A stretch of 64,000 bases of DNA from Betaproteobacteria bacterium. GTDB taxonomy: Bacteria > Pseudomonadota > Gammaproteobacteria > Burkholderiales > JACQAP01. Location of the stretch: contig JACQAP010000005.1 in NCBI GenBank assembly GCA_016194905.1, forward strand, positions 124,001 to 188,000. The letters run 5' to 3'. Position numbers and translations under genes: made by a program. The notes under the pieces are model-generated. The model was not told where the DNA came from. It did not search any database and was given only the letters and a program-made list of their open reading frames with translations. Within the stretch, counting starts at the first letter, position 1. Every line of letters starts with the position of its first letter. Below, one piece after another: positions 30,334 through 40,197 of the stretch.

Positions 30334-30783
30334 TGGTCTTTCCCACGTTAGCAAACAACCAGCTTGAAGCCGGAGATACGCCGGCTATTGCGCTTATTAC
30401 CGCGTCCCTTTCATCGATATTTCCCGACGGCACCACGCTCATAGACTAAGTGCCATCGCACTATCATTCCTCGTCTTCGTTTCCGTTGTTCGCGGTTAGC
30501 ACAAGCGAATTGCCGTAAGCAAAACGCGACTACCATTTTTCGTCACATTGGACGTAATTTGACCGGTGACGCAATTCATCCGCGCCGGGCGTTATTTGGC
30601 ATGCAAATAGGCGGTACCCTGCCGGGCGGCAATTTTTGATCACCGTAACCACCTGAACAAACAGCCGAAAAAGAAGCGTTGATTTTGGCGTCAATTCCCA
30701 CTGCGATTGGGTACAGACATTGCGTATTCCAAGGGTGTTGCGCCACTACCTGAATTAATGCTTCCTAACAGGAGAAAGTGATC
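30334..30783 (+). other. 450-bp non-coding gap after cysB
   Basis: I see no convincing gene here. A small hairpin, AGCCGG-AGATACG-CCGGCT, lies 40 bases after cysB but has no T-run. TGCCG-GG-CGGCA followed by ATTTTTG near 30626-30645 is at best a weak terminator. The end carries the GGAG ribosome-binding site of the next gene (30771-30774). Confidence 0.5.
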
Positions 30784-31788
30784 ATGAATACCGAAACGCA
30801 GCGGCGTATGTTCGCGCCGCTAGTGCGCGGATTGCTAGTTTGTTTGCTTGGTTCTTATGCGTTTACTGCCATAGCGGGAATCACCGAGGTCGAGCCGAAT
30901 GACTCGCTTTCCACTGCGCAGTCGACTCCTGTACCAGCCACAGGTATCACCATTTCTGCAATGATCGGCCGTACCGCAGGCGATCTCACGACCGATGTCG
31001 ATTTCTTCACCTTCGATGCGACCCAGGGAGACACGCCTTCGATTACGATCGTCGGTGCGATGGGTCCGGCGGACGCCGCTGGTAATTGCTCCGGCTTTCC
31101 TAGCAACCTCGCCCTCTATGACTCTTTGGGAAATATGCTTGGTGGGGGTCAGGAAACATGCGGGCTCGCGGACGCGATGATCAACAATGTAACATTGTCA
31201 TCAACCGGGAAGTATTTCGTTGCGGTCAGCGCTTGGTCACACTATTTTGATCCAGACGGCGTTGTGGAGAATATGGACATGGCGACCCCCGGTGGTCCGT
31301 ATCAACTCGTTATCAACAACGTCCGGAATCCCACTCCTACGCCGCCGCCCCCCCCGCCCCCGGTGCAGTCGCCTTCGGCCAAACACGTGCCGATCGAAGT
31401 CAGGCACTGGCACCAGGATGAACGCGACCTGGATAACAAACGGCGGGGTATGTGGCCGATTGCGGTCGCTATTCTGTCAATGTCGGACTTCGACGCAATG
31501 ACGGTGGATCCCAACTCCCTGACATTCGGCGCCACGGGAAATGAGAAGAGCCTGTTCCGCTGCCGCAAGCAGGGCAGAGATATCAATCGAGACGGGCTTA
31601 TCGACATGGTGTGCTACTTCAAGGCCGACGTCGCCAATTTCCAGACCGGCCATCTGAACGGGGTGCTGAAAGGCAAGACCAAGTCTGGCCAGGTGATCGA
31701 AGGCAGTGCCGCTTTGAAGATTTTCTCACGGCGAACGGAGAGGCACGGCTTCAAACATCGCGACCACGACGGCGACAAAAGGCCCTAG
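30784..31788 (+). CDS. Secreted protein with PPC domain, proline linker and a C-terminal beta domain
   Basis: 334 residues from ATG 30784, 9 bases after GGAG. A GTG at 30778 would leave only 3. A signal peptide ends about AIAG. Residues 30-180 form a bacterial pre-peptidase C-terminal (PPC) domain, beginning TEVEPNDSLSTAQ with DVDFFTFDA. A PTPTPPPPPPPVQSP linker follows. The last part (about 200-318) matches a repeated extracellular module of the form VAILSxSDFDAxTVDPxSLxFG...DxNxDGxxDMVxxF. The tail is His/Lys/Asp-rich. No enzyme domain is present. It is likely an envelope or exported binding protein. Confidence 0.78.
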   Translation: MNTETQRRMFAPLVRGLLVCLLGSYAFTAIAGITEVEPNDSLSTAQSTPVPATGITISAMIGRTAGDLTTDVDFFTFDATQGDTPSITIVGAMGPADAAGNCSGFPSNLALYDSLGNMLGGGQETCGLADAMINNVTLSSTGKYFVAVSAWSHYFDPDGVVENMDMATPGGPYQLVINNVRNPTPTPPPPPPPVQSPSAKHVPIEVRHWHQDERDLDNKRRGMWPIAVAILSMSDFDAMTVDPNSLTFGATGNEKSLFRCRKQGRDINRDGLIDMVCYFKADVANFQTGHLNGVLKGKTKSGQVIEGSAALKIFSRRTERHGFKHRDHDGDKRP

Positions 31789-31866
31789 ATCCGAGCGGTG
31801 AATCGCGGAAGACGACACAGTAAGAACAAAGACAGCCGCTTCATCACTAAGTGATTTGCGGTCTTG

Positions 31867-31895
31867 GCCCCCGTCAAAAGCGGGGGCTTTTTTTT
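31867..31895 (+). terminator. Terminator after the PPC-domain gene
   Basis: A 7-bp perfect GC stem, GCCCCCG pairing with CGGGGGC, closes a 7-base loop and is followed by eight T. It lies 78 bases after the stop and before convergent murJ. Confidence 0.9.
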
Positions 31896-31986
31896 GGGAT
31901 TCTCTTGGCTTTGCCCCCCGCACGCATTTCTTGCGGCAGCCGCGTCGGACCTTGCGACTTGGTTCGCCTCGCGCAATTGGGAAAGC

Positions 31987-33522
31987 TTACGTGGACCGCT
32001 TGGCGAAATCACGCGGCCGGAAACCCAGCAGCCAGAGACTGCCGAAGTAAGTCGCAACTCCAGCGAGCACAACCATCGATAGCCGGCCGATCCGCCACGC
32101 GACTGCACTGCTCATCCAGGAGGCATCGTCTCCGGCAAGCAGCCACAGAACTACGCTCATGGCCAGCAATGCCAGCGCAAGCTTGACCAGAAATGCCTTC
32201 CAGCCGGGTTGCGGCTGGAATACCTGATGACGACGCAACTTGTAAAAAAGAAGCGCCGCGTTTAGGCAAGCGCCAAGCGAAATGGCGAGCGCCAGGCCCG
32301 CGTGCTGCAGCTTCCAGATAAACGCCAAGTTCATTAATTGCGTGGCTACCAGGACGATCAGCGCGATCTTTACCGGAGTCCGGATATTCTGCCTCGCATA
32401 GAAACCCGGAGCCAGTACCTTGACGAGAATGAGCGCCAGGAGTCCGACGCTGTAAGCGATGAGGGCATTGCGCGTCATCATCACGTCGTCGAATGTAAAG
32501 GCACCGTGCTGGAACAACGTGGAGATCAACGGCACCGCGAGCAATGCCAGCGCAAACGCACAGGGCAAAGCCAGCAGGAACGTCAGCCGCAGCCCCCAGT
32601 CAAGAAGTTTCGAATACTCTTCGCCGGTCTTGTCGGCGAAGCTTCGAGTCAGGCTCGGCAACAGGATGGTGCCCAGCGCAACACCGAGCAGCCCGGTCGG
32701 AAATTCCATCAGGCGATCGGCGTAGTAGAGCCAGGAGACACTGCCGGTTATCATGAAGGAGGCAAAGATTGTATTGATCAGCAGACTGATCTGACTTATG
32801 GACACGCCGAATACCGCGGGCCCCATCAATTTCAGGATTCTCCATACGCCCGGATCTTTCAATTCGACGCGCAGTCGCGGCAGCATGCCGATTTTGGCCA
32901 GGAACGGAAGCTGGAAAACCAGCTGCAGCAGGCCGCCGGCAAACACTGCCCAAGCCAGCGCCAGAACAGGTGGGTCGAAGTACGGCGCCAACCACAGCGC
33001 GAACACGATGAACGAGACGTTCAGCAGTGTCGGCGTGAACGCCGGCACCGAAAAGCGGCTCCAGGTATTCAGGATCCCGCCTGCAAGCGAAGTGAGCGAG
33101 ATGAAGAGGATGTAGGGAAAGGTAATGCGCAACAACTGCACGGTGACGGCGAACTTGTCAGGGGTCGCCACGAACCCCGGCGCGGTGATGTAAATGATCA
33201 GCGGCGCCGCGATCATCCCGACAGCAGAAACGACGATAAGGATCAAGCTCAGCAAAGTCGCAACGTGGTCAACCAGCGAGCGAGTCTCGTCGGGCGTCCG
33301 CGTATTGCGATATTCCCCGAGTATCGGGACAAATGCCTGCGCGAACGCTCCTTCGGCGAAGAGTCGCCGCAGCAGGTTGGGAAGCCGGAACGCCACGAAA
33401 AAAGCATCCGTATACAGTCCCGCGCCAAATGCGCGGGCGATTACGGCATCGCGTACGAATCCCAGAATTCGCGACACCAACGTCATGCTGCTGATGGTCG
33501 CCAAGGCCTTGAGCAAATTCAT
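31987..33522 (-). CDS. murJ: Lipid II flippase MurJ
   Basis: 511 residues from ATG 33522 ([25 protein letters not shown]). The upstream open frame is not conserved. There are about 14 membrane helices. [49 protein letters not shown] is the MurJ/MviN signature. It flips lipid II for peptidoglycan synthesis. It is divergent from rpsT, an arrangement shared across many Beta- and Gammaproteobacteria. Confidence 0.96.
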   Translation of the reverse strand: MNLLKALATISSMTLVSRILGFVRDAVIARAFGAGLYTDAFFVAFRLPNLLRRLFAEGAFAQAFVPILGEYRNTRTPDETRSLVDHVATLLSLILIVVSAVGMIAAPLIIYITAPGFVATPDKFAVTVQLLRITFPYILFISLTSLAGGILNTWSRFSVPAFTPTLLNVSFIVFALWLAPYFDPPVLALAWAVFAGGLLQLVFQLPFLAKIGMLPRLRVELKDPGVWRILKLMGPAVFGVSISQISLLINTIFASFMITGSVSWLYYADRLMEFPTGLLGVALGTILLPSLTRSFADKTGEEYSKLLDWGLRLTFLLALPCAFALALLAVPLISTLFQHGAFTFDDVMMTRNALIAYSVGLLALILVKVLAPGFYARQNIRTPVKIALIVLVATQLMNLAFIWKLQHAGLALAISLGACLNAALLFYKLRRHQVFQPQPGWKAFLVKLALALLAMSVVLWLLAGDDASWMSSAVAWRIGRLSMVVLAGVATYFGSLWLLGFRPRDFAKRST

Positions 33523-33717
33523 AATCGTGTGACGTGGATGCCGGGATGCGCCGGATTGTAACCGAGCGATGCCACGAGCCCAGTAGACAGAAAGAGGCTG
33601 CCTCGCAAAAGGCTGCAACGTTTTTCTGGGGAAACCCGCACTATCGAGTTGCAAACTCCCTGCCGGGACAGTACCATACCGCCCTTTTCCGCAGACCCCC
33701 GGTTCAAGGAAGACCTA

Positions 33718-33981
33718 ATGGCCAATATAGCCTCCGCCAAGAAACGCGCCCGCCAGGCAGTAAACCGCCGTGCCCACAATGCCGGCCAGCGTACGGAATT
33801 ACGCTCTGCCATCAAGAACGTGAAAAAGGCGATTGCCGCCGGCGACAAGAAGGCGGCCCAGGCGCAATTTCAAATATCGCAAAGCCGTATCGACTCGATC
33901 GCGGACAAACGCATCGTGCACAAGAACACGGTTTCGCGGCAAAAAAGTCGTCTGGCCGCAGCCATCAAGGCAATGTCCTGA
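33718..33981 (+). CDS. rpsT: Ribosomal protein S20
   Basis: 87 residues from ATG 33718, with AAGGA 6 bases upstream. [21 protein letters not shown] is the universal S20 start, and the protein is Lys/Ala/Arg-rich throughout. An upstream in-frame extension reads no conserved sequence. S20 binds 16S rRNA early in small-subunit assembly. It has its own terminator directly downstream. Confidence 0.98.
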   Translation: MANIASAKKRARQAVNRRAHNAGQRTELRSAIKNVKKAIAAGDKKAAQAQFQISQSRIDSIADKRIVHKNTVSRQKSRLAAAIKAMS

Positions 33982-34000
33982 TCAGGGAGCCTTGGCACAC

Positions 34001-34030
34001 AAAGGCCCGCGCATGCGGGCCTTTTGTTTT
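34001..34030 (+). terminator. Terminator of rpsT
   Basis: A 10-bp stem, AAAGGCCCGC pairing with GCGGGCCTTT, has a GCAT loop and a TTGTTTT tail. It lies 19 bases after the rpsT stop. Confidence 0.93.
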
Positions 34031-34057
34031 GCGGTTGCCGGTCCCGTTCAAACCGGG

Positions 34058-34384
34058 TCATGCCACTCTGATGTCCTTCCGAACCTGCAGCGACTGACGG
34101 ATTTCGTACCTGCCTTCCCTCACCTGCAATTCATTGTCGCTACAGAAGGTCATCAAAAATTTGAATGCTTCGGGGCTCATCTGTTCAAGCCGGCGGTCCA
34201 CCACGACGCACTTCACACCCGACGCGATGATCGGCTTCAAATAGGGTGAATAGCTGATGCGCTGATCTTCACCGAACAACGACATGCAGCCACAAAGCCG
34301 TTCAGCCCAGTCGCTGGGCCGGAATGTTTCACCGTCCGCGGTAATACCGACGATGAGGATTTCTACTATGGGCGGGCCGGACAT
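34058..34384 (-). CDS. DUF3579 protein
   Basis: 108 residues from ATG 34384 (MSGPPIVEILIVGITADGETFRPSDWAERLCG). The frame is open upstream but without conservation that I know. FGEDQRISYSPYLKPIIASGVKCVVVDRRLEQMSPEAFKFLMTFCSDNELQV is the rest of the family core. DUF3579 genes are found beside argD in Betaproteobacteria, as here, divergent from argD. Function unknown. Confidence 0.85.
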   Translation of the reverse strand: MSGPPIVEILIVGITADGETFRPSDWAERLCGCMSLFGEDQRISYSPYLKPIIASGVKCVVVDRRLEQMSPEAFKFLMTFCSDNELQVREGRYEIRQSLQVRKDIRVA

Positions 34385-34696
34385 TTTGCGGATCCTGAAT
34401 TCACGGACATCGTAGCATATTCTGCAACGCACCAAATCTCTTTCCCTAGTCCGATCGATAAAATATAACTTATTGATTGAATATGAAATATAACCAGGCA
34501 CTCAACCTTTCCTCAGCAGCCATTCTGAGCTATCGCGGGGCCCAATGGCGCTTGGAATAGTTCGATGAGGTAGGGACGCACCATCGCCGTGTTGACGGCG
34601 GTCGATTCCTCTCATCGACAAATCGCGGCACAAGTTGTGACCCGGCACCGCGTCGGCAGCCATATCGCCCGAATAGGGAAAACAGGGCCAAAGCGC

Positions 34697-34725
34697 TTGC
34701 ATCCATGCACCGATTCGGATAAATA
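34697..34725 (+). promoter_or_regulatory. Candidate sigma-70 promoter of the arg genes
   Basis: TTGCAT (34697-34702) and TAAATA (34720-34725) are separated by exactly 17 bases. This fits a vegetative promoter reading toward argD, with an expected start near 34732. The rest of the 440-bp gap between DUF3579 and argD shows no gene. Confidence 0.5.
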
Positions 34726-34754
34726 TAGGCCCTGAAAACCCCAGCATTTTCAAT

Positions 34755-34791
34755 AGCACGCACGGCGGCTTTTTGCCGCCGTGTGCTTTTT
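34755..34791 (+). terminator. Terminator-like hairpin in the argD leader
   Basis: CACGGCGGC (34761-34769) pairs with GCCGCCGTG (34775-34783) across a TTTTT loop. AGCA/TGCT extends the stem past a 2-base bulge, and TTTTT follows. It is oriented toward argD and lies between the candidate promoter and the argD start. No plus-strand gene upstream needs it, since rpsT has its own terminator. It may be an attenuator, or the end of a short leader RNA. Confidence 0.65.
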
Positions 34792-34824
34792 GGGGCCGGG
34801 GAAAACGGCCGGGTGGGCGACATA

Positions 34825-36021
34825 ATGCAACACGTGATGACAACTTATGGCCGGCAGGCGATCGCGTTCTCGCGAGGCGAAGGCTCATGGCTCTGGGATC
34901 TTGAAGGCAAGCGCTATCTCGATTGCGTCAGCGGTGTCGCGGTCAACGGTGTCGGGCATGCCCATCCCCGGCTGGTCGCTGCAATTTCCGCGCAGGCTGC
35001 GCGCGCCATGCACGTATCCAACCTTTACGAAATTCCCGAGCAGGAGCAACTCGCCGAGCGCCTGTGCGCTCTCGCCGGGATGGACAGTGCTTTCTTCTGC
35101 AATTCGGGCTGCGAAGCCAACGAAGCGGCGATCAAGCTTGCGCGTCTGTACGGACACCAGAAGGGTGTCGAATCCCCGGCCATCGTCGTAATGGAGAAAG
35201 CCTTCCACGGCCGCACCATCGCCACTCTCTCGGCCACCGGCAGCCGCAAAGTGCAGGCCGGATTCGAACCGCTGCTGACCGGGTTTGTACGCGTACCCTA
35301 CAACGACCTTCCCGCGCTCGAGCAGGTGGCGACGGTCAATCCGAACATCGTCGCGGTGCTGGTCGAACCGGTGCAAGGCGAAAGCGGCGTCCATGTTCCG
35401 GAAGATGGCTATATCCCGCACCTGCGCAAGATCTGCGATGAAAAGGGATGGCTGCTGATGCTCGATGAAGTGCAGACCGGAATGGCGCGGACGGGCAAAT
35501 GGTTCGCGCATCAGCTTCTCGGAATAAAGCCGGATGTGATGTCGCTGGCCAAGGGACTCGGCAACGGTTTCCCAATTGGCGCGTGCCTGGCGCGCGGCGC
35601 GGCGGCCAATATATTTACCCCAGGCAAGCATGGCTCCACCTTCGGCGGCAATCCGCTCGGTTGTGTTTCGGCCCTCACGACGCTCGCGATCATCGAGGAT
35701 GAAGGGCTGGTTGAACGTGCTGGCAAGATCGGAGAGAAAATCCGGGACGGAATCGCAAAGAAGCTCGCACGAACCGCCGGCGTGATGGAAATCCGCGGCA
35801 AAGGACTCATGATCGGCATCGAACTCGACAGGCCATGCGGCGATCTCGTGATTCGAGGATTCGAAGCCGGCCTGCTGATCAACGTCACGGCGGAAACCGT
35901 GGTCCGGCTGCTTCCGCCGCTGAACCTGAAAGACGCGGAAGTGCAATTACTGATCGAGGGCGTCGCCGGTCTGATCAAGACCTTTCTGAATGCCGGCGCC
36001 GACACGGCAGTGGCGTATTGA
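34825..36021 (+). CDS. argD: Acetylornithine aminotransferase
   Basis: 398 residues from ATG 34825 (MQHVMTTYGRQ). MTTYGR at 34837 is the other option. FCNSGCEANEAAIKLARLYG, LMLDEVQTGMARTGKWFAHQ and the PLP lysine in SLAKGLGNGFPIGA are class III aminotransferase motifs. It makes N-acetylornithine in arginine synthesis and may also serve in lysine synthesis. argF follows 10 bases downstream. Confidence 0.95.
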   Translation: MQHVMTTYGRQAIAFSRGEGSWLWDLEGKRYLDCVSGVAVNGVGHAHPRLVAAISAQAARAMHVSNLYEIPEQEQLAERLCALAGMDSAFFCNSGCEANEAAIKLARLYGHQKGVESPAIVVMEKAFHGRTIATLSATGSRKVQAGFEPLLTGFVRVPYNDLPALEQVATVNPNIVAVLVEPVQGESGVHVPEDGYIPHLRKICDEKGWLLMLDEVQTGMARTGKWFAHQLLGIKPDVMSLAKGLGNGFPIGACLARGAAANIFTPGKHGSTFGGNPLGCVSALTTLAIIEDEGLVERAGKIGEKIRDGIAKKLARTAGVMEIRGKGLMIGIELDRPCGDLVIRGFEAGLLINVTAETVVRLLPPLNLKDAEVQLLIEGVAGLIKTFLNAGADTAVAY

Positions 36022-36031
36022 CGATCCGAAC

Positions 36032-36958
36032 ATGCAGTCTCCGAAGCATTTTCTGCAGTTCAAGGATTTGTCGCGTGACGAACTCGGTCACCTGTTCGAG
36101 CGTACGCACTGGATCAAGCAGCAGTTCAAGGCGTACAAGCCTTATCAACCGCTCTTTGATCGCACACTGGTGATGATTTTCGAGAAGCAGAGCACGCGTA
36201 CACGGCTGTCGTTCGAAGCGGGCATACACCAGCTGGGTGGCTCGGCAATTTTCCTCAGCACGCGCGACTCCCAACTAGGCCGCGGAGAACCCGTGGAGGA
36301 CGCCGCACAGGTCATCTCGCGTATGTGCGATATCGTGATGATCCGCACGTTCGAACAGGAGATCATCGAGCGTTTCGCCGCGCAGTCGAGGGTGCCGGTC
36401 GTGAACGGACTCACCAACGAATACCATCCCTGCCAGATCCTGGCGGACATCTACACCTACATCGAGCACCGCGGCCCGATCCAGGGAAAGACCGTCGCAT
36501 GGATCGGCGACTCGAACAACGTCTGCAACACCTGGTTGCAGGCTGCAGAGGTACTCGATTTCAACGTCCACGTCTCCACGCCGCCGGGTTATGAAGTCGA
36601 GCCGGAGCGCGCCGGCCTTTACGGCACCGACCATTACGAGGAATTTTCCGATCCGATGGAAGCCGCACGCGGCGCGCATCTGGTGACGACGGACGTCTGG
36701 ACCAGCATGGGATTCGAGGCGGAGAACGAAGAGCGAAAACGCGACTTCGAGGATTGGCAGGTCGATGTCGAAATGATGAAGCGCGCCGGCCGCGATGCGT
36801 TGTTCATGCACTGCCTGCCCGCGCATCGCGGAGAGGAAGTCGCGGCGGCCGTGATCGACGGAACTCAAAGTGTGGTGTGGGATGAGGCCGAAAACCGACT
36901 CCACACCCAAAAGGCCTTAATGGAGTATCTGCTGCTCGGAAACGTCGAGTCCGTTTGA
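36032..36958 (+). CDS. argF: Ornithine carbamoyltransferase
   Basis: 308 residues from ATG 36032 (MQSPKHFLQFKDL). EKQSTRTRLSFE binds carbamoyl phosphate, with HPCQILADIYT and WIGDSNNVCNTW following, and FMHCLPAHRGEEV holds the catalytic Cys. It converts ornithine to citrulline. The gene begins 10 bases after argD. Confidence 0.96.
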   Translation: MQSPKHFLQFKDLSRDELGHLFERTHWIKQQFKAYKPYQPLFDRTLVMIFEKQSTRTRLSFEAGIHQLGGSAIFLSTRDSQLGRGEPVEDAAQVISRMCDIVMIRTFEQEIIERFAAQSRVPVVNGLTNEYHPCQILADIYTYIEHRGPIQGKTVAWIGDSNNVCNTWLQAAEVLDFNVHVSTPPGYEVEPERAGLYGTDHYEEFSDPMEAARGAHLVTTDVWTSMGFEAENEERKRDFEDWQVDVEMMKRAGRDALFMHCLPAHRGEEVAAAVIDGTQSVVWDEAENRLHTQKALMEYLLLGNVESV

Positions 36959-37128
36959 GGATGAAGGGACGTAGTTTGTTGGCGTGCAGACGGACCATGC
37001 CTGACGGACGAAAGAACGGACCCGGGCAAGCAGTTGTCGAAAGTCGCAGAGAACAAGGGGAAAACCGCTGCGGAAATGAAATCGAGCCCGCAGTCCGCAA
37101 CAGTGAAGTTACTTTGGAAGGAGCGAAC

Positions 37129-37641
37129 ATGATCCGCTTGAGCATTCCCCGAATTGCATTGATTTTATCTTTATTGGTTCCGGTCGCCGGCTTCTGTGCC
37201 GACGACGATGTCGCCTGGATCGCCGACAAGAACGGGTGCAAGGTCGCCAATCCTTTCCCGCAGGCGGGCGAATCCATCACCTGGAATGGGCAGTGCAAAA
37301 GCGGCACGGCAGACGGCGAAGGCCTGCTGCAGTGGTACATCAATGGCAAGGCCGCCGATCGTTACGAGGGCACGCTGAAACAGGGTTGGGCCGAAGGCAA
37401 AGGCATGCTCACCCGCGCGGAAGGCGGGCGCTATGCCGGCGAATGGAAACATAGCCTGCAAGACGGCGATGGTCGCTACGACGCTCCGGATGGAAGCCGG
37501 TACGAGGGGCAATGGAAAGAAGGGCAGCCACACGGCCATGGTCAGTATCAAACCCCCGATGGCCGGGTGTTCGTCGGAGAATGGGTGGACGGTGTCTACG
37601 AAGGCGACATGGATGCCGACGATGATCCAAACAAGACGTGA
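37129..37641 (+). CDS. MORN-repeat periplasmic protein
   Basis: 170 residues from ATG 37129, after a strong GGAAGGAG site. A signal peptide ends about FCA-DDD. From residue 60 on, at least four MORN units are visible ([54 protein letters not shown]). The protein ends in an acidic tail. Its stop overlaps a possible GTG start of argG (37638), so it lies inside the arg gene series. MORN repeats mediate membrane or protein contact. The specific role is unknown. Confidence 0.85.
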   Translation: MIRLSIPRIALILSLLVPVAGFCADDDVAWIADKNGCKVANPFPQAGESITWNGQCKSGTADGEGLLQWYINGKAADRYEGTLKQGWAEGKGMLTRAEGGRYAGEWKHSLQDGDGRYDAPDGSRYEGQWKEGQPHGHGQYQTPDGRVFVGEWVDGVYEGDMDADDDPNKT

Positions 37642-37664
37642 TTGAAAAGAAAACAAAGGACAAT

Positions 37665-38903
37665 GTGAAGAAGAAAAGCGCAGAAAACCCGATCGAGAAA
37701 GTCGTGCTCGCCTACTCCGGCGGGCTGGACACGTCGGTCATCCTGAAATGGCTGCAGGACACCTATCACTGTGAAGTCGTTACCTTCACCGCTGACATAG
37801 GGCAAGGCGGGGAGGTGGAACCAGCGCGCAGGAAAGCCAAGAAATTCGGTGTGCGTCAGATTTACGTCGAAGATCTGCGCGAAGAATTCGTCCGCGATTT
37901 CGTGTTTCCGATGTTCAGGGCGAATGCGCTGTACGAGGGGGAATACCTGCTCGGCACTTCGATCGCGCGTCCGTTGATCGCCAAACATCTGGTCGAGATC
38001 GCCCGCAAAACAGGGGCCGATGCGGTTTCCCATGGTGCAACGGGCAAGGGTAACGATCAGGTGCGTTTCGAGCTCGGCGCTTACGCGTTGATGCCCGATG
38101 TGAAAATAATCGCACCCTGGCGTGAATGGGATCTGCTGTCGAGGGACAGGTTGCTGGCCTATGCGGACAAGCACGGCATTCCGGTGGACTTCAAGAAACG
38201 CAAAGGCGGGGGCGCGCCCTACTCCATGGATGCCAACCTCTTGCATGTCTCCTATGAAGGCGGCATCCTCGAAGATCCGGATTTCGAGCCGGAAGACTCG
38301 ATGTGGCGTATTACCGTATCGCCCGAAAAGGCGCCCGGCCGGCCGGAGCATGTCGAACTGGAATACCGCAAGGGTGACATCGTTGCGGTCAACGGCAAGA
38401 AGATGACACCGGCACAGGTGCTCACGAAACTCAATCAGACCGGCGGCAGGCACGGTATCGGGCGCCTCGACATTGTCGAAAACCGGTATATCGGGATGAA
38501 GTCGCGCGGCTGCTACGAGACGCCGGGCGGCACCATCATGCTCAAAGCGCATCGCGCAATCGAATCCATCACTCTGGATCGCGAAGTGCTCGCGCTGAAG
38601 GACGACCTGATGCCGCGTTATGCGCGAATGATCTACAACGGCTACTGGTTCAGCCCGGAACGTCTTCTGCTGCAAAGCCTGATCGACAACTCGCAGCAGA
38701 CGGTGAACGGCACCGTGCGTCTCAAGTTGTACAAGGGCACGGTGCTGGTCGTCGGTCGCGCCTCCAAATCCGATTCGCTGTTCGATTCACGGATTGCCAC
38801 CTTCGACGACGACAAGGGCGCTTACAATCAGGCCGACGCAGCCGGATTTATCCGATTGAATGCATTGCGCCTGCGGATTGGTGCCAAACGTGGCGGAAAG
38901 TAG
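37665..38903 (+). CDS. argG: Argininosuccinate synthase
   Basis: 412 residues from GTG 37665, chosen because AAAGGA lies 5-6 bases upstream. GTG 37638, overlapping the MORN gene stop, would add nine charged residues. [19 protein letters not shown] is the ATP PP-loop, and [13 protein letters not shown] and the long C-terminal synthetase domain follow. It joins citrulline and aspartate. No argH is in the window. Confidence 0.95.
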   Translation: MKKKSAENPIEKVVLAYSGGLDTSVILKWLQDTYHCEVVTFTADIGQGGEVEPARRKAKKFGVRQIYVEDLREEFVRDFVFPMFRANALYEGEYLLGTSIARPLIAKHLVEIARKTGADAVSHGATGKGNDQVRFELGAYALMPDVKIIAPWREWDLLSRDRLLAYADKHGIPVDFKKRKGGGAPYSMDANLLHVSYEGGILEDPDFEPEDSMWRITVSPEKAPGRPEHVELEYRKGDIVAVNGKKMTPAQVLTKLNQTGGRHGIGRLDIVENRYIGMKSRGCYETPGGTIMLKAHRAIESITLDREVLALKDDLMPRYARMIYNGYWFSPERLLLQSLIDNSQQTVNGTVRLKLYKGTVLVVGRASKSDSLFDSRIATFDDDKGAYNQADAAGFIRLNALRLRIGAKRGGK

Positions 38904-38981
38904 AGTTTCTCCACGCGCTATTCAGGCCGACGGCACAGACGCAACCGAATGGATCAGGGAGTTCTGAGGAAGGGATAGACC

Positions 38982-39467
38982 ATGCCCAGCTTCGACATCG
39001 TCTCCGAGGTCAATCAGGTCGAATTGAGGAATGCGCTCGACCAGACCAACAAGGAAGTATCCAACCGCTTCGACTTCAAGGGATCGGACGCGCGCGTCGA
39101 GCATGCCGACAAGGCGCTGACAGTCTTCGCCGACGACGACTTCAAGCTCGGCCAGGTCTACGACGTGCTGATCGGCAAACTGACCAAGCGCGGGGTGGAC
39201 ATACGTTCCCTGCAGCGCGGCAAGGTCGAAACGATCAGCGGCAACAAGGTCAAGCAGGTGATCACCGTCAAAGTTGGGATCGACCAGGAATTGGGGAAGA
39301 AAATCCAGAAGCTGATCAAGGACGCCAGACTCAAGCTACAAGCGAGTATCCAGGGTGACGCAGTGCGTGTCTCCGGTGCCAAGAAGGACGAATTGCAGCA
39401 AGCGATCGCACTCGTTAAAAAGAACGTTACGGACTTTCCTATTCAGGTCGGCAACTTCAGGGACTGA
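38982..39467 (+). CDS. yajQ: YajQ family nucleotide-binding protein
   Basis: 161 residues. [37 protein letters not shown] and [38 protein letters not shown] are the near-invariant YajQ (DUF520) segments. Family members bind nucleotides, and one Xanthomonas member binds cyclic di-GMP. It is convergent with the amidotransferase gene, four bases away. Confidence 0.95.
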   Translation: MPSFDIVSEVNQVELRNALDQTNKEVSNRFDFKGSDARVEHADKALTVFADDDFKLGQVYDVLIGKLTKRGVDIRSLQRGKVETISGNKVKQVITVKVGIDQELGKKIQKLIKDARLKLQASIQGDAVRVSGAKKDELQQAIALVKKNVTDFPIQVGNFRD

Positions 39468-39471
39468 AGCC

Positions 39472-40182
39472 TCAAGTCTTACTTAGCCCTTCAACCCAGT
39501 GGTCATAGAGCCGCGTTGCAACGGCTCGTAGCGCCACTAGTTTCTGCCCCATTCCGCGACGCATTTCATCTTCCGTCTGTACCGCGGAACTTCTTGCCGT
39601 CGCGATCTCGTCGGCCCCGGACTTACACCAGCTTTCGATGAGTGCCTCCGTCATCTCGACGTGGCATTGCATGCCGATACTCCTGCCGATCGCGAAACCC
39701 TGATTTTCGCAATTCCGATTACCCATGATGCGTACCCCGCCGGGAGGAATCGTAAAGGTTTCACCGTGCCAGTGAAAGGATTCGAAGCGCTTCAGATCGG
39801 AGCCGAACCACGCGCGCGCTTCCGGATTGTCCGCCACTTCGATTTCGCCCCAGCCGATTTCCTTGATCGGATTGCGCCCGACGCTGCCGCCCAGCGCCTT
39901 TGACATCAACTGCCCCCCGAGACAATGTCCAAGGACGGGGACATCGGCAGCCACGGCCTTGCGAATCAGCTCGAGCTCCGGCGCAATCCAGGCCAAATCA
40001 TCGTTGACGCTCATCGGCCCGCCCATGAATACCAGCCCGCTGAAATCTTCGGTGCGCGATGGAACGGCCTCACCCCGGTCGAGCGCTACCAATTGCCACG
40101 GCAAGTCGCGGGAATCGAGATACGTGGCAAAATAGCCTGGCCCTTCCGTGGGCGAATGACGAAATATCGCGATCGGCTTCAT
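39472..40182 (-). CDS. Class I glutamine amidotransferase (GMP synthase-like)
   Basis: 236 residues from ATG 40182 (MKPIAIFRHSPTEGPGYF). The nucleophile elbow is LGHCLGGQLMSKALGG, and the His-Glu pair is in GMQCHVEMTE, completing the triad. It has only the amidotransferase domain. Relatives are annotated as GMP synthase-like or gamma-glutamyl hydrolases with unknown substrates. Its start is 15 bases from the divergent protease gene. Confidence 0.88.
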   Translation of the reverse strand: MKPIAIFRHSPTEGPGYFATYLDSRDLPWQLVALDRGEAVPSRTEDFSGLVFMGGPMSVNDDLAWIAPELELIRKAVAADVPVLGHCLGGQLMSKALGGSVGRNPIKEIGWGEIEVADNPEARAWFGSDLKRFESFHWHGETFTIPPGGVRIMGNRNCENQGFAIGRSIGMQCHVEMTEALIESWCKSGADEIATARSSAVQTEDEMRRGMGQKLVALRAVATRLYDHWVEGLSKT

Positions 40183-40197
40183 CGGCAAAGGATTCTT

